Source: Mycobacterium asiaticum
Lineage (GTDB): Bacteria; Actinomycetota; Actinomycetes; Mycobacteriales; Mycobacteriaceae
NCBI RefSeq assembly: GCF_001673315.1
Contig: NZ_LZLQ01000024.1
Span: forward strand, 150,800 to 214,799
Reading direction: 5' to 3'
DNA length: 64,000 nucleotides
In this document: positions 44,143 through 52,756 of the stretch, piece after piece
Numbering within the stretch: position 1 is the stretch's first letter
Layout of the letters: every line of letters starts with the position of its first letter
The notes under the pieces: model-generated
Seen by the model: only the letters and a program-made list of their open reading frames with translations
Databases searched by the model: none
What the model was told of the DNA's origin: nothing
Translations under genes and position numbers: made by a program

Positions 44143-44796
44143 ATGGATGGCGCGGGGACGCCTGAAAAGGTGCGGGTGGTCGTCGGTGACGATCACCCGC
44201 TGTTCCGAGAGGGCGTGGTACGCGCGCTTTCGCTGAGCGGTTCGGTGAATGTCGTCGGCGAGGCGGACGACGGCTCGGCCGCCCTCGAATTGATCAAGGA
44301 GCATTTGCCCGACGTCGCCCTGCTGGATTACCGCATGCCCGGCATGGACGGCGCGCAGGTGGCGGCCGCGGTGCGCAACAACGAATTGCCGACCCGGGTG
44401 CTACTGCTGTCCGCGCACGACGAGTCGGCAATCGTGTACCAGGCACTGCAACAGGGCGCTGCCGGGTTCCTGTTGAAGGATTCGACGCGCACCGAGATCG
44501 TCAAGGCGGTGCTTGATTGCGCAGCAGGTCGCGACGTGGTGACACCGTCGCTGGTCGGTGGCCTTGCCGGGCAGATCCGACAGCGCGCGGCACCGAACGC
44601 CCCGGTGCTCAGCGCACGCGAACGTGAGGTACTCGTTCGCATCGCCCGCGGCCAGAGCATTCCCGCGATCGCCGGCGAACTATTCGTGGCGCCTTCCACG
44701 GTCAAGACTCACGTGCAGCGGCTTTACGAGAAGCTCGGCGTCAGTGACCGGGCCGCCGCGGTCGCCGAGGCAATGCGCCAGGGGCTGCTTGATTAG
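44143..44796 (+). CDS. Response regulator, NarL/FixJ family
   Basis: 217 residues: receiver domain with GDDHPLF acidic pair, phosphorylation Asp62 in LLDYRMPG, and the lysine in LLKDSTR; C-terminal LuxR helix-turn-helix (LSAREREVLVRIARGQSIPAI, then PSTVKTHVQRLYEKLGVSDR). ATG at 44143. Divergent from the sensor kinase at 44082, presumably its partner. 12 bp before the converging meaB stop. Confidence 0.9.
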   Translation: MDGAGTPEKVRVVVGDDHPLFREGVVRALSLSGSVNVVGEADDGSAALELIKEHLPDVALLDYRMPGMDGAQVAAAVRNNELPTRVLLLSAHDESAIVYQALQQGAAGFLLKDSTRTEIVKAVLDCAAGRDVVTPSLVGGLAGQIRQRAAPNAPVLSAREREVLVRIARGQSIPAIAGELFVAPSTVKTHVQRLYEKLGVSDRAAAVAEAMRQGLLD

Positions 44797-44808
44797 CCGC
44801 TTGAGCGC

Positions 44809-45717
44809 TCATTCCTGTTGCGGTGCAGGTGATAACAGCCGCGCTGCGGCGGTATAGGGATCGTCGCGGCCATCGACCACCGCCTCGGCGAACTGGTCCA
44901 GGTCTGTCCGCGTCCGCAGCAATGTCTGTGCCAGGGAAAGGATTTGGGCCCGGGCACGGGCCAGCCGACGGGTGCGGTTGTCGGCGCGATGATGAGCATC
45001 GATCGCGGCCACTAGATCCGTCAGTCCGTCACCCCGCGCGGCGACGAGGCTCACAATCGGGGCCTTGGTTTCCGCCCGCAGATCCCGCACAGTCTGTTCG
45101 GCGCCTTCCCGGTCGGCCTTGTTCACCACCACGATGTCAGCGACCTCCAGCAGTCCCGCCTTCGCGGCCTGCACCGCATCACCGGCCCCGGGATTGAGGA
45201 TGACAACCGTTGGATCCGCGACGGCGGCGATCTCGATCTCGGACTGTCCAACCCCGACGGTCTCCAGCAGAACCACGTCATAACCGATGGCGCCGACGAG
45301 TCGGATGGCTGCGGGTACCGCCGCCGCCAGGCCACCCAGATGACCGCGGCTGGCCACCGAGCGGATCAGCACATCAGAATCGTTGATATGCGCGGTCATT
45401 CGAATACGATCGCCCAGTAGCGCGCCGCCGCTGAACGGCGACGAAGGGTCCACGGCCAAGACGGCCACCCGGTTGCCCTGGGCCCGGTACGCGCCGACCA
45501 GCGCGGCGATCGTCGTCGACTTGCCCGCCCCCGGTGGACCGGTGATACCGATCACCCGGGCCATATTCGTGGTGATCGGGCCGATGCCGGCCAACACTTC
45601 GGCACGGCGTTCGCTCTCGACCAGGCTGAGCAGGCGACCGGCGGCGCGCGGAGAGCCGCTGCGCGCCTTGGCAATCAAATCGGAGACGTCCATGGCGACG
45701 GCTTCGGGCACGGGCAT
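44809..45717 (-). CDS. meaB: Methylmalonyl-CoA mutase-associated GTPase MeaB/ArgK
   Basis: 302 residues of the G3E GTPase chaperone that protects B12 acyl-CoA mutases and loads their cofactor: Walker A TGPPGAGKST, LAVDPSSPFSGGALLGDRIRM, the switch ETVGVGQSE and NKAD base motif. It is short of the large C-terminal extension seen in fused forms. Start uncertain: ATG at 45717 is used; TTG at 45735 and ATG at 45693 remain possible. No mutase is adjacent, but one is 10 kb away (54735-56738), and its promoter bears operator site 3. Confidence 0.88.
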   Translation of the reverse strand: MPVPEAVAMDVSDLIAKARSGSPRAAGRLLSLVESERRAEVLAGIGPITTNMARVIGITGPPGAGKSTTIAALVGAYRAQGNRVAVLAVDPSSPFSGGALLGDRIRMTAHINDSDVLIRSVASRGHLGGLAAAVPAAIRLVGAIGYDVVLLETVGVGQSEIEIAAVADPTVVILNPGAGDAVQAAKAGLLEVADIVVVNKADREGAEQTVRDLRAETKAPIVSLVAARGDGLTDLVAAIDAHHRADNRTRRLARARAQILSLAQTLLRTRTDLDQFAEAVVDGRDDPYTAAARLLSPAPQQE

Positions 45718-45740
45718 GCTCCAGTCAGTGACCAAGAATC

Positions 45741-45755
45741 GAGAACATTATTCTC
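45741..45755. promoter_or_regulatory. TetR-type operator, site 3
   Basis: GAGAACATTATTCTC: 5-bp exact arms GAGAA/TTCTC, with 11 of 15 positions as in site 1. It lies between divergent meaB and the hydrolase at 45800. Confidence 0.65.
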
Positions 45756-45799
45756 TCATTGTGAGAGTCTGAGTTGCAAGGAAGCACTAGGAGGGCCGG

Positions 45800-46666
45800 T
45801 TGAACACGATCGAGGTGCCCGGCGGAAGGGTCTGGTTCAAGCGAGTGGGCCCGACAACCACAGGCCGTGCTGGTTTGCCGTTGCTTGTCGTACACGGCGG
45901 TCCGGGACTCCCGCACTACTACCTGAATTCTCTGGAACGCCTGGCTGACCAGCGGCCCGTGCTCTTCTGGGATCAGCTTGGCTGTGGTAACTCCGATCGA
46001 CCGTCCGATACCGGGCTCTGGACGATGGAGCGTTCGGTGGCCGAGATGGATGCCGTTATCCGGGGGTTGGGGTTGGACGCCTTCCACATCTTCGGCAACT
46101 CGTGGGGCGGCATGCTGGCCCAACAGTATGTGCTCGACGTTCCATCCGGCGCGGTCAGTCTGACCATCTCCAACAGCACCGCGTCCATACCCCGATTCGC
46201 CGACCACGTGACGCGGCTGAAGTCTCAGTTGGACGAGGCAACCCGGCACGCCATCGATCACCACGAAGCGGCTGGGACCACCCATGCTTCGGAGTATCAG
46301 GCCGCCATCATGACCTGGAACGAAACATTCCTATGCCGCGCGCTGCCCTGGCCGAAGGATCTCCTTGAGGCATTCCAGAACATGGGCACCGAAATCTTCG
46401 AGACGATGTTCGGCCCCAGCGACTTTCACATCGTCGGGACCATTCGGGACTGGGATGTACGCGACCGCCTGCGCGAAATCACGCTACCGACTCTGCTGCT
46501 CGCGGGCCGGTTCGATGAATGTTCTCCTGACGACATGCGGGAAATGCACGAGCACATCGTCGGTTCGCGGTTCGAATTCTTCGAGAAGAGCGCCCACCTG
46601 CCATTCATCGAAGAGCCGGCGAAGTTCGACGCCGTAATGCGCGACTTCCTTCGTCGATACGACTAG
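45800..46666 (+). CDS. Alpha/beta hydrolase, proline iminopeptidase-like
   Basis: 288 residues: VVHGGPGLPHYY oxyanion segment, catalytic serine in GNSWGGML, Asp in RFDECSPDD and His in SAHLPFIE. The S33-family pattern HGGPG / DQLGCGNSDRP is clear. TTG start at 45800 with AGGAGGG at 45789-45795. Divergent from meaB and under operator site 3. Could hydrolyse a CoA-pathway lactone or amide rather than peptides. Confidence 0.86.
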   Translation: MNTIEVPGGRVWFKRVGPTTTGRAGLPLLVVHGGPGLPHYYLNSLERLADQRPVLFWDQLGCGNSDRPSDTGLWTMERSVAEMDAVIRGLGLDAFHIFGNSWGGMLAQQYVLDVPSGAVSLTISNSTASIPRFADHVTRLKSQLDEATRHAIDHHEAAGTTHASEYQAAIMTWNETFLCRALPWPKDLLEAFQNMGTEIFETMFGPSDFHIVGTIRDWDVRDRLREITLPTLLLAGRFDECSPDDMREMHEHIVGSRFEFFEKSAHLPFIEEPAKFDAVMRDFLRRYD

Positions 46667-46707
46667 GGATTGGCGCTAGGAGATGCGGGTATAGACGCAG
46701 CGTGATT

Positions 46708-46726
46708 GGCTGCAAGCCGTGCAGCC
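46708..46726. terminator. Hairpin after hydrolase
   Basis: GGCTGCA-AGCCG-TGCAGCC, a perfect 7-bp stem with a 5-nt loop, in the 88-bp spacer before the transglutaminase gene. Could stop or attenuate transcription. Confidence 0.45.
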
Positions 46727-46754
46727 GCGAAGGAATCGGAACAAGGGGGCCGCG

Positions 46755-47558
46755 ATGAAGCGTGAGGTCGGCGCCAGCCTGCGGGTCAACGTGACCGATC
46801 CCACGTCGCTGGAGTTCCAGATCGCGGTCGCTTGCCTGCCCGGGTTGGACGTGCGCGAGTCGCTGACGGCCACCCTCGACGGTGAACCGATTTCGTTGCG
46901 GGAGATCAGCGGTCAGCACGGCACCCGGATCCACGCTGCCGACGTCGGGGTAGGTGATCTTCAGGTCGACTACGAAGCCACGGTGGTCGGAACGGCGGAG
47001 CCCCCGCCGGTCCACGACATCGACATCTCGACCTATCTGCGACCCAGCCGCTACGCCGAGTCGGATAAATTCTTCGGCTTCGCCGCCACCGAGTTCGGCC
47101 AGTACACCAACTCCGTGACCCTGCTGGAGAAGGTGTCCTCCTGGGTGGGGACCCGGCTGAAATACGTTCCAGGATCCAGTGATCCGATCGATGGAGCAGC
47201 GGACACCCTGCTCGCCGGCGCAGGAGTGTGCCGTGACTACGCCCACCTGGTGGTCGCGCTGTTGCGGGCGGTCAATGTGCCCGCCCGCCTGGTCGCGGTG
47301 TACGCACCCGGCTGCCAACCGATGGACTTCCACGCGGTGGCCGAGGCGTTGGTCGACGGAAAGTGGCGTGTGGTGGACGCGACCTGCCTGGCGCCACGTC
47401 AGACGATGGTGCGGATCGCCACCGGACGGGACGCCGCCGACACCGCCTTCCTGGACAACCACGGCGGGTCCATCGAGCTCACCCAAACAATGATCACGGC
47501 GGTCATCACCGATTCCCTACCGCGCGATTCAGTCGAAGACCTCGTCTGCCTGGGGTGA
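46755..47558 (+). CDS. Transglutaminase-like cysteine protease-fold protein
   Basis: 267 residues: an N-terminal beta region, then a transglutaminase core with triad Cys159 (GAGVCRDYAHL), His193 (MDFHAVAEAL) and Asp208 (VVDATCL). Several mycobacterial proteins of this family lie near proteasome or nitrogen-related genes, their substrates unknown. ATG at 46755 with AAGGGGG seven bases upstream. Probably cytoplasmic: no signal peptide. Confidence 0.87.
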   Translation: MKREVGASLRVNVTDPTSLEFQIAVACLPGLDVRESLTATLDGEPISLREISGQHGTRIHAADVGVGDLQVDYEATVVGTAEPPPVHDIDISTYLRPSRYAESDKFFGFAATEFGQYTNSVTLLEKVSSWVGTRLKYVPGSSDPIDGAADTLLAGAGVCRDYAHLVVALLRAVNVPARLVAVYAPGCQPMDFHAVAEALVDGKWRVVDATCLAPRQTMVRIATGRDAADTAFLDNHGGSIELTQTMITAVITDSLPRDSVEDLVCLG

Positions 47559-47630
47559 GGGGCTTTCAGTTTCGCGATCCCGACCACACGGCGAAATCGC
47601 GCGCGAGAGATTGCAGAGCCGATCGGTTCG

Positions 47631-48389
47631 TCAGTTCTTCCCAGAGTTGAGCTTGCTGACGATCGCGCGGAAATCTTCGGTCACGAACGATTGATGCTCT
47701 GCGGACAGGGCGTAGTCCAGGCTGGCCAGCACAGCGCGTTCTAAGTGGATATTGAGCACCCGTTTGGTGCTTTCCACCGCCTGCTGCGGGAGCCCCATGA
47801 TGCGTTCCGCGCAGGCGATCGCCTCGGCGAGCGGATCGTCGACGACATGATTGGCCAGGCCGAGTTCGACGGCCCGCTCGGCGCGAATCCTGGTGCCCGT
47901 CAACGCATATTCTTTGGCCAGCAGCAGGCTGATGTGCAGAGGCCAGGTCAGTGGGCCGCCGTCGGCCGCCACCAGACCCACCTGCACATGCGGATCGGCG
48001 AGAAACGCGTCGGGGGCGATGAACACGAGGTCGCTCAACGCCACCAGACTGCAGCCGAGTCCAACCGCGGGACCATTGACCGCAGCTATCACCGGGATTC
48101 GGCAGCGCGCCATGCCCAACACGATCTCGCGGCCGTCTCGAATGGTCTTGGCACGTAGGTCGGCGTCCTCGGCCAACTCGGCGAGATACGCGAAATCGCC
48201 ACCTGCCGAGAATGCTTTGCCGCTGCCGGTGATCACCGCGGCACGGGCCGAGGCGTCATCGGTGAGCCGCTGCCAGAGGCGCGCGAGTCCGACGTGCAGA
48301 TTGTCGTTGACGGCGTTCAGGTCGTCGGGGCGGTTGAGCGTGATGATGCGCAGCGCACCGTCGGCACGAACGTCGATTTCGCTTGGCAT
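47631..48389 (-). CDS. Enoyl-CoA hydratase/isomerase
   Basis: 252 residues of the crotonase fold: ITLNRPDDLNAVND, oxyanion hole AFSAGGDFAYLAEL, and AVNGPAVGLGCSLVALSDLVF. Within the usual length range. ATG at 48389 lies 10 bp after the acyl-CoA dehydrogenase stop. Final gene of the ligase-fadE-fadE-echA operon; hydration of the enoyl-CoA made by the dehydrogenase pair. Confidence 0.88.
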   Translation of the reverse strand: MPSEIDVRADGALRIITLNRPDDLNAVNDNLHVGLARLWQRLTDDASARAAVITGSGKAFSAGGDFAYLAELAEDADLRAKTIRDGREIVLGMARCRIPVIAAVNGPAVGLGCSLVALSDLVFIAPDAFLADPHVQVGLVAADGGPLTWPLHISLLLAKEYALTGTRIRAERAVELGLANHVVDDPLAEAIACAERIMGLPQQAVESTKRVLNIHLERAVLASLDYALSAEHQSFVTEDFRAIVSKLNSGKN

Positions 48390-48399
48390 GTCGTACACG

Positions 48400-49488
48400 T
48401 CAGACTCCCAATCCCAGGATTCGTGAGGCGATGATGTTCTTCTGTATCTGTGATGTCCCACCCATCACACTCTGCGCGCGGCTGTACAGGTAGGCGCTGA
48501 GCAGATCCGGGTCGCGGGTACCGCCGACGGCCAGCGCGGCGTGCCCGACCGACTGTTCCACCCAGGTCATCAACAGCTTGTCCAGCGAGCCCTCCGGGCC
48601 GTGCGATACCCCGTCGAGTTGTTCGGATAGTCGGCGCCGCACGTGGTGCGTCAGCATCTCCGCCTCCACCGCGGCCCATGCGAGCTCGTCGCTCACCTCA
48701 CCGTCGCTGCGGGCCACCAACTCTCGGACCAGCTTGTTGTAGCGGGCCGCGTAACCGAGGGTGGACGGTTCGCGTTCGTGCCCGACCACGGTCATGGCGA
48801 CCGCCCAGCCGTCCCCCGGCGCGCCCACCATGCGATCGGCCGGCACCGTCGCGCCGTCGAAGGACACCTGACCGAATTCGTTGGTGACTCCGTTGATCAT
48901 CCGAAGCGGACGCTGTTGAACGCCAGGCTGTTTCATCGCGAGGACGAACGCGGACAGGCCGCGGTGCCGTTTGGCGTCCGGATCGGTACGGGCCAGCAAC
49001 AGACACCAGTCGGCAACGTCTGAGTAACTGGTCCAGATTTTGTGTCCATGGATGACGTAGTTGTCACCGTCGCGAGTGGCGGTGGTGGTCAGCGACGCTA
49101 GGTCCGAACCCGCGCCCGGCTCGCTGAAACCCTGACACCAGCGCTCGGTGCCGTTGATGATGCCGGGCAGAAACCGTTGCCGCAGCGCATCACTGCCGTG
49201 CCGGCCGATGCCGAAAACCAAATAGCCGACGCTGGGTCGCGGCGGGGCGCCGGCGCGGGCCAATTCCTCGTCGACGATCACGTCGTACACCGGCGGCAGT
49301 TCCCGCCCGCCGTACTCGCGCGGCCAGGACAGCCCGAAGAATCCCTCCTCGTACAGGGCGCGGTGCCACTGCGCCTGGCGGGCCCAGTACTCGTCACCCG
49401 AGCCACCGAACTCCGTGGCGTGCAAAGCCAGCCAGGATCGTAGCCGGTCCCGGAACTCTGCTTCCTGCGCCGAGTCACGAAAGTCCAC
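48400..49488 (-). CDS. Acyl-CoA dehydrogenase, larger subunit type
   Basis: 362 residues. FAD/substrate segment QGFSEPGAGSDLASL is near residue 140 and the C-terminal QSVMGGTSQIQKNIIASRILGL is present. It overlaps the next dehydrogenase gene by 14 bp, and together they resemble mycobacterial heteromeric FadE pairs (as ChsE4-ChsE5). GTG start has a strong AAGGAGGT. Confidence 0.9.
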   Translation of the reverse strand: MDFRDSAQEAEFRDRLRSWLALHATEFGGSGDEYWARQAQWHRALYEEGFFGLSWPREYGGRELPPVYDVIVDEELARAGAPPRPSVGYLVFGIGRHGSDALRQRFLPGIINGTERWCQGFSEPGAGSDLASLTTTATRDGDNYVIHGHKIWTSYSDVADWCLLLARTDPDAKRHRGLSAFVLAMKQPGVQQRPLRMINGVTNEFGQVSFDGATVPADRMVGAPGDGWAVAMTVVGHEREPSTLGYAARYNKLVRELVARSDGEVSDELAWAAVEAEMLTHHVRRRLSEQLDGVSHGPEGSLDKLLMTWVEQSVGHAALAVGGTRDPDLLSAYLYSRAQSVMGGTSQIQKNIIASRILGLGV

Positions 49489-50380
49489 GAGCGACCTCCT
49501 TCAGGCTGACCGGCCACAGCTCGGTCGATGTCAGTGCCCGGCGCAGATATACGTGCACCAGGCACTCCCAGGTATTGCCGATGCCGCCGTGCACCTGAAT
49601 GGCGGTCTCGCAGACCGTTCGGGCGGCGCGGGCACAGTAGGTCTTCGCCACCCGGGCCGCCTGAATGGCTTCGGTCGGGTCGAGCTCGTCGACAGCCCAC
49701 GCGGCATGGCGCAGCACGCTCACCGAACCCTCGATCAGCGCGATGCTCTCCGCCAGCAGATGTGCCACCGCCTGATACGACCCGATCGATTTACCGTACT
49801 GCTCACGGATTTTCGCGTAGTCACAAGCAACGGCATGTGCCCCGCGCGCCGACCCGACCAGGTCGGCGGCCGTGGCGACCAACGCAAGGGCCGCAAATCG
49901 TTGCGCGGCTTCGGCGGGTATCTCGCCCAGCGGTCGCGGTGCTCCGGTGAGTCCCGCGCATACGCGGGTCAGGTCGGCACCACCGCCATCGTCTTCGATG
50001 TCGTCGGCCGAGACGGAGGTACCGGCAAGCAACAGAGCACGCCGGTACCCGCGAGTGTCGATGGCCCGATCGTCCACGGCGATCGTTGCCGCATCGATGC
50101 CGCCGTCGAGGTGGCGTGCCAGATCGTCGGCCAGCACCGGGCCCAGGAAGGGTGCGTCGACCAGTCGGCGGCCGAATTCCTCGGTGACGATCGCCACTTC
50201 CACCCCCGAGGCTCCGTCCGAACGCAAAGACCGCCAGCCCGTCAGATCAATCTGCTTGTCCAGCCGGGTGATTCGGGTCTGGTCGGCCAAGTCTTGCACC
50301 GCTCCCGGCCCGAGATCGTCAGCCATCTTGGCGGCAGCGTCGCGTAGCTGCTGTTGTTCAGCGGTCAGACGTACATCCAT
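49475..50380 (-). CDS. Acyl-CoA dehydrogenase, smaller subunit type
   Basis: 301 residues, about 80 shorter than usual FadE. N-terminal helical domain (LTAEQQQLRDAAAKM), a shortened middle beta region, and YDYAKIREQYGKSIGSYQAVAH followed by IQVHGGIGNTWECLVHVYLRRA. The terminal GGTSEIQ segment of the catalytic subunit is missing, so it works with the adjacent larger subunit. ATG at 50380 has AAGGAGAG seven bases before and overlaps the ligase stop by 23 bp. Confidence 0.89.
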   Translation of the reverse strand: MDVRLTAEQQQLRDAAAKMADDLGPGAVQDLADQTRITRLDKQIDLTGWRSLRSDGASGVEVAIVTEEFGRRLVDAPFLGPVLADDLARHLDGGIDAATIAVDDRAIDTRGYRRALLLAGTSVSADDIEDDGGGADLTRVCAGLTGAPRPLGEIPAEAAQRFAALALVATAADLVGSARGAHAVACDYAKIREQYGKSIGSYQAVAHLLAESIALIEGSVSVLRHAAWAVDELDPTEAIQAARVAKTYCARAARTVCETAIQVHGGIGNTWECLVHVYLRRALTSTELWPVSLKEVARGLS

Positions 50381-51773
50381 AGCTCTCCTTGAGTACTCTG
50401 CGCAGCACCTTGCCAGAGGGCAGGCGAGGAATGTCTGGGACGAACACCACCCGGCTCAGGCGTTTGTAAGATGCCAGCGTCGCGTCCACCCGAGCGGTCA
50501 GCTCGTTGGCGAAATCTGCTGTCTCGCAGGCCCGGTCGGCAGCGACAGCGGCGATTACGGCTTCCCCGTTGGTGCCGTCGGGCACGCCGAAGACCGCGCA
50601 GTCCCTCACCCCCGGATGACAGTGCAGGACCGTCTCGATCTCGGCGGGCGCGACCTGGAACCCGCGCACCTTGATCATTTCCTTGAGCCGGTCGGTGATT
50701 CGCAGCCAGCCAGCAGCGTCGACCCACCCGACATCCCCGGTGCGATACCAACCGCCACTGAGGACTTCGGCCGTCGCAGCGGCGGGTAGGTAACCGGCCA
50801 TCATTGAATCCGAGCGAGCTTGGATCTCCCCCACCTCACCCGGACTGACCGGCTCGCCGGTCTGCAGCGAGACCACCCGCAACTCGACACCGGGCACTGG
50901 ACGACCCACCGTATCGAGCCGCGCACCATCCAGCGGGTTGCAGGTGATGACGGGAAGTTCGGTGGTGCCGTAGGCGGGAACCCAGCCGATGCCGGTGCGC
51001 CTGGTCACCGTCTCGGCGATGCTGGCGGTGACGGGCGTCGCGCCCCACATGATGTACCGCAGAGACGACAGATCGTAGGTTTCGAGTCTGGGATGCGACG
51101 CGACGGCCAACGCGATTGGTGCGACGGCCATTTCGACTGTGATCCGGTCGGTTTCGATGTGGTGCAGCATCCGGTGAATGTCGAAGCGCGGGTGTAGCCG
51201 CAGCCAGGTTCCGGTGCGGAGTGCGGTGAGAATGTTGAGTAGGCCCAGGATGTGCGACGGCGGGGTGGCGATCTGGATGCGATCGCGGTCGGTAAGCCGC
51301 AGCGCGTCGCGCCACTGCCGCACCGCCACGTCCAGTGACGCGTGGGTGTGCCGGACGGCCTTGGGCAGCCCGGTGGTTCCGGAACTGAACACCAGCACCG
51401 CATCGTCGCCGTGCCGCCGGGCATCGGTGGCTGGTTCCGCAGGCGGTGTGGGTTCGTCCAGGTGCAACATCGGCATCAGCTCCGCCAGCACCGGGTGGTC
51501 ACCGACGGCGTGCGCGGGGTCGGTCAGCGTCAGCGCGTGCTGAACCTCACCCTGTTTCCACGCCGGACTGAGCAGAACCGCGGCCGCGCCCAGGCGCCAG
51601 ATCGCCTCGATCACGGCAACGAACTCCGGCCGGTTGGACGACATCACCGCGACCCGATTCCCGGCGCGAACGCCACGTTTGCGCAGGCTGGCGGCGAGCC
51701 CGTCGGCCAGCGCCGCGAGCTGGGGCAGGGTAAATTGCCGATCCTCGAACACGAGCGCGGCCGGCTCGCTCAC
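50358..51773 (-). CDS. Acyl-CoA ligase, AMP-forming (FadD/long-chain or aromatic)
   Basis: 471 residues of the ANL adenylating family: AMP-binding loop VFSSGTTGLPKAV near residue 130, YGTTELPVI, the hinge TGDVGWVDAAGWLRITDRLKEMIKVRG and the C-terminal PSGKVLRRVL with the catalytic Lys. Short for FadD because of a small N-terminal domain. GTG at 51773 has GGGAGGAC seven bases before. Opens the fadD-fadE-fadE-echA operon, under operator site 4; it activates the acid substrate of the pathway. Confidence 0.9.
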   Translation of the reverse strand: MSEPAALVFEDRQFTLPQLAALADGLAASLRKRGVRAGNRVAVMSSNRPEFVAVIEAIWRLGAAAVLLSPAWKQGEVQHALTLTDPAHAVGDHPVLAELMPMLHLDEPTPPAEPATDARRHGDDAVLVFSSGTTGLPKAVRHTHASLDVAVRQWRDALRLTDRDRIQIATPPSHILGLLNILTALRTGTWLRLHPRFDIHRMLHHIETDRITVEMAVAPIALAVASHPRLETYDLSSLRYIMWGATPVTASIAETVTRRTGIGWVPAYGTTELPVITCNPLDGARLDTVGRPVPGVELRVVSLQTGEPVSPGEVGEIQARSDSMMAGYLPAAATAEVLSGGWYRTGDVGWVDAAGWLRITDRLKEMIKVRGFQVAPAEIETVLHCHPGVRDCAVFGVPDGTNGEAVIAAVAADRACETADFANELTARVDATLASYKRLSRVVFVPDIPRLPSGKVLRRVLKESYGCTSDR

Positions 51774-51838
51774 GTCTTCGGTCCTCCCGGCGGTTGGGGA
51801 CAAGGTCAAACAAGGTTGAGAAGATCCTATCGTCCTGT

Positions 51839-51853
51839 GAGAATAGTATTCTC
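51839..51853. promoter_or_regulatory. TetR-type operator, site 4
   Basis: GAGAATAGTATTCTC, identical to site 1, between the divergent ligase operon and the 2Fe-2S ferredoxin gene, 38 bp from the latter. Confidence 0.75.
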
Positions 51854-51890
51854 TATAGTGAAGAATGCAACTAATCTCAGATAGGCGGTC

Positions 51891-52172
51891 ATGACGGAGT
51901 CCGGCACGATAACCATTCACCTGGACCGCAAGAAGGTCACGGTTTCGCTGGTTCCGGGTGAGACGTTGCTGCAAAGCGCCCGCCGGGCGGGGTTGGAGCC
52001 GCCGTTCAACTGCGAGGCGGGTAACTGCGGAACGTGCATGGCCAGGCTCACCGAAGGCACCGCGACCATGCGGGTCAACGATGCTCTCGATGACGACGAA
52101 GTCGAAGATGGCTACATTCTGACGTGCCAGGGCATACCGGACATCACGCCGATCACGGTGCGGTACGAGTAG
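51891..52172 (+). CDS. 2Fe-2S plant-type ferredoxin
   Basis: 93 residues with the C-x4-C-x2-C loop (CEAGNCGTC, about residues 43-51) and a fourth cysteine in ILTCQG, the beta-grasp ferredoxin pattern. A free electron-transfer protein for a P450 or an oxygenase; the only gene in the window with the same operator and a need for it is the P450 at 2800. Divergent from the ligase operon. Confidence 0.92.
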   Translation: MTESGTITIHLDRKKVTVSLVPGETLLQSARRAGLEPPFNCEAGNCGTCMARLTEGTATMRVNDALDDDEVEDGYILTCQGIPDITPITVRYE

Positions 52173-52192
52173 TCAGCAGGGAGGCTGCAAGC

Positions 52193-52501
52193 ATGGCCAG
52201 AGGCATCATCTACGTCGAGACCTTTCCCAGTTCGCCTGACCGTGAGCAGGAGTACAACACCTGGTACGACGAGGTGCATCTGCGAGAACTTGTTGCTCTG
52301 CCCGGGATCGTCGGTGCGCGCCGGTTGCGGCCGGTCAACGGCGGGGGTCCTTACGTTGCGCTGTACGAGGTCGAGGGTGACGACCTGCAGGCGATATTGC
52401 AGAGCATGAGCGGTGCCAAGCTGACCATGTCCAGTGCGCTGCAACTCGATCCGCCGCCGATACCGCGGTTACTCGAAGTCATCACGGACTATCAGCCGTA
52501 G
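52193..52501 (+). CDS. EthD-like/dimeric alpha-beta barrel small protein
   Basis: 102 residues: GIIYVETFPSSPDREQEYNTWYDEVHLRELV at the start, then VALYEVEGDD. This resembles the dimeric alpha-beta barrel (EthD/DUF4286-like) proteins found near P450 and dioxygenase systems. The H-x(n)-L pattern in TWYDEVHLRELV is the family's active face. ATG at 52193 has GGGAGG nine bases before. Follows the ferredoxin by 20 bp. Function not known. Confidence 0.75.
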   Translation: MARGIIYVETFPSSPDREQEYNTWYDEVHLRELVALPGIVGARRLRPVNGGGPYVALYEVEGDDLQAILQSMSGAKLTMSSALQLDPPPIPRLLEVITDYQP

Positions 52502-52507
52502 GTCCGT

Positions 52508-52550
52508 GCGCCCAGGGCTTGCGTGTTTGGTGCGTGGGCGCTAAGGCGCC
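52508..52550. terminator. Nested GC hairpin after the ferredoxin operon
   Basis: GCGCCCA (52508-52514) pairs with TGGGCGC (52535-52541); an alternative stem GGCGC/GCGCC is at 52537-52550. They begin 7 bp after the stop codon of the small barrel protein. No T run. Confidence 0.5.
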
Positions 52551-52578
52551 TGGGCGTCAGGGCGTCCCCACGCCCAAC

Positions 52579-52756
52579 GTGAAGCTAGCTTCACGCTCGA
52601 CGCCCAGCGTGAAGCTAGCTTCACGTTCGAGGCGCGTCGTCAAGCAAGCTTCACTCCCAAGAGTCGTCCCCACGCCGAGCGTGAAGCTAGCTTCACATTC
52701 GACGCCCAGCGTGAAGCTAGCTTCACGTTCGAGGGGCGTCCTCTAGCAAAGCTTCA
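52579..52756. repeat. Palindrome array, ~30-bp period
   Basis: A 16-bp self-complementary unit, GTGAAGCTAGCTTCAC, occurs at 52579, 52609, 52681 and 52711, with degenerate copies at 52639 and 52741. Neighbouring copies are 30 bp apart except one step of 42. Spacers such as CTCGACGCCCAGC are also similar to one another. Each can fold as a 6-bp stem with a CTAG loop. It sits between two converging operons, and the final residues of the CaiB gene are encoded by its last copy. Confidence 0.88.

Noticed and set aside
52579..52756. CRISPR array
   Set aside because: The repeats are palindromic and the spacers are similar to one another; no cas genes.
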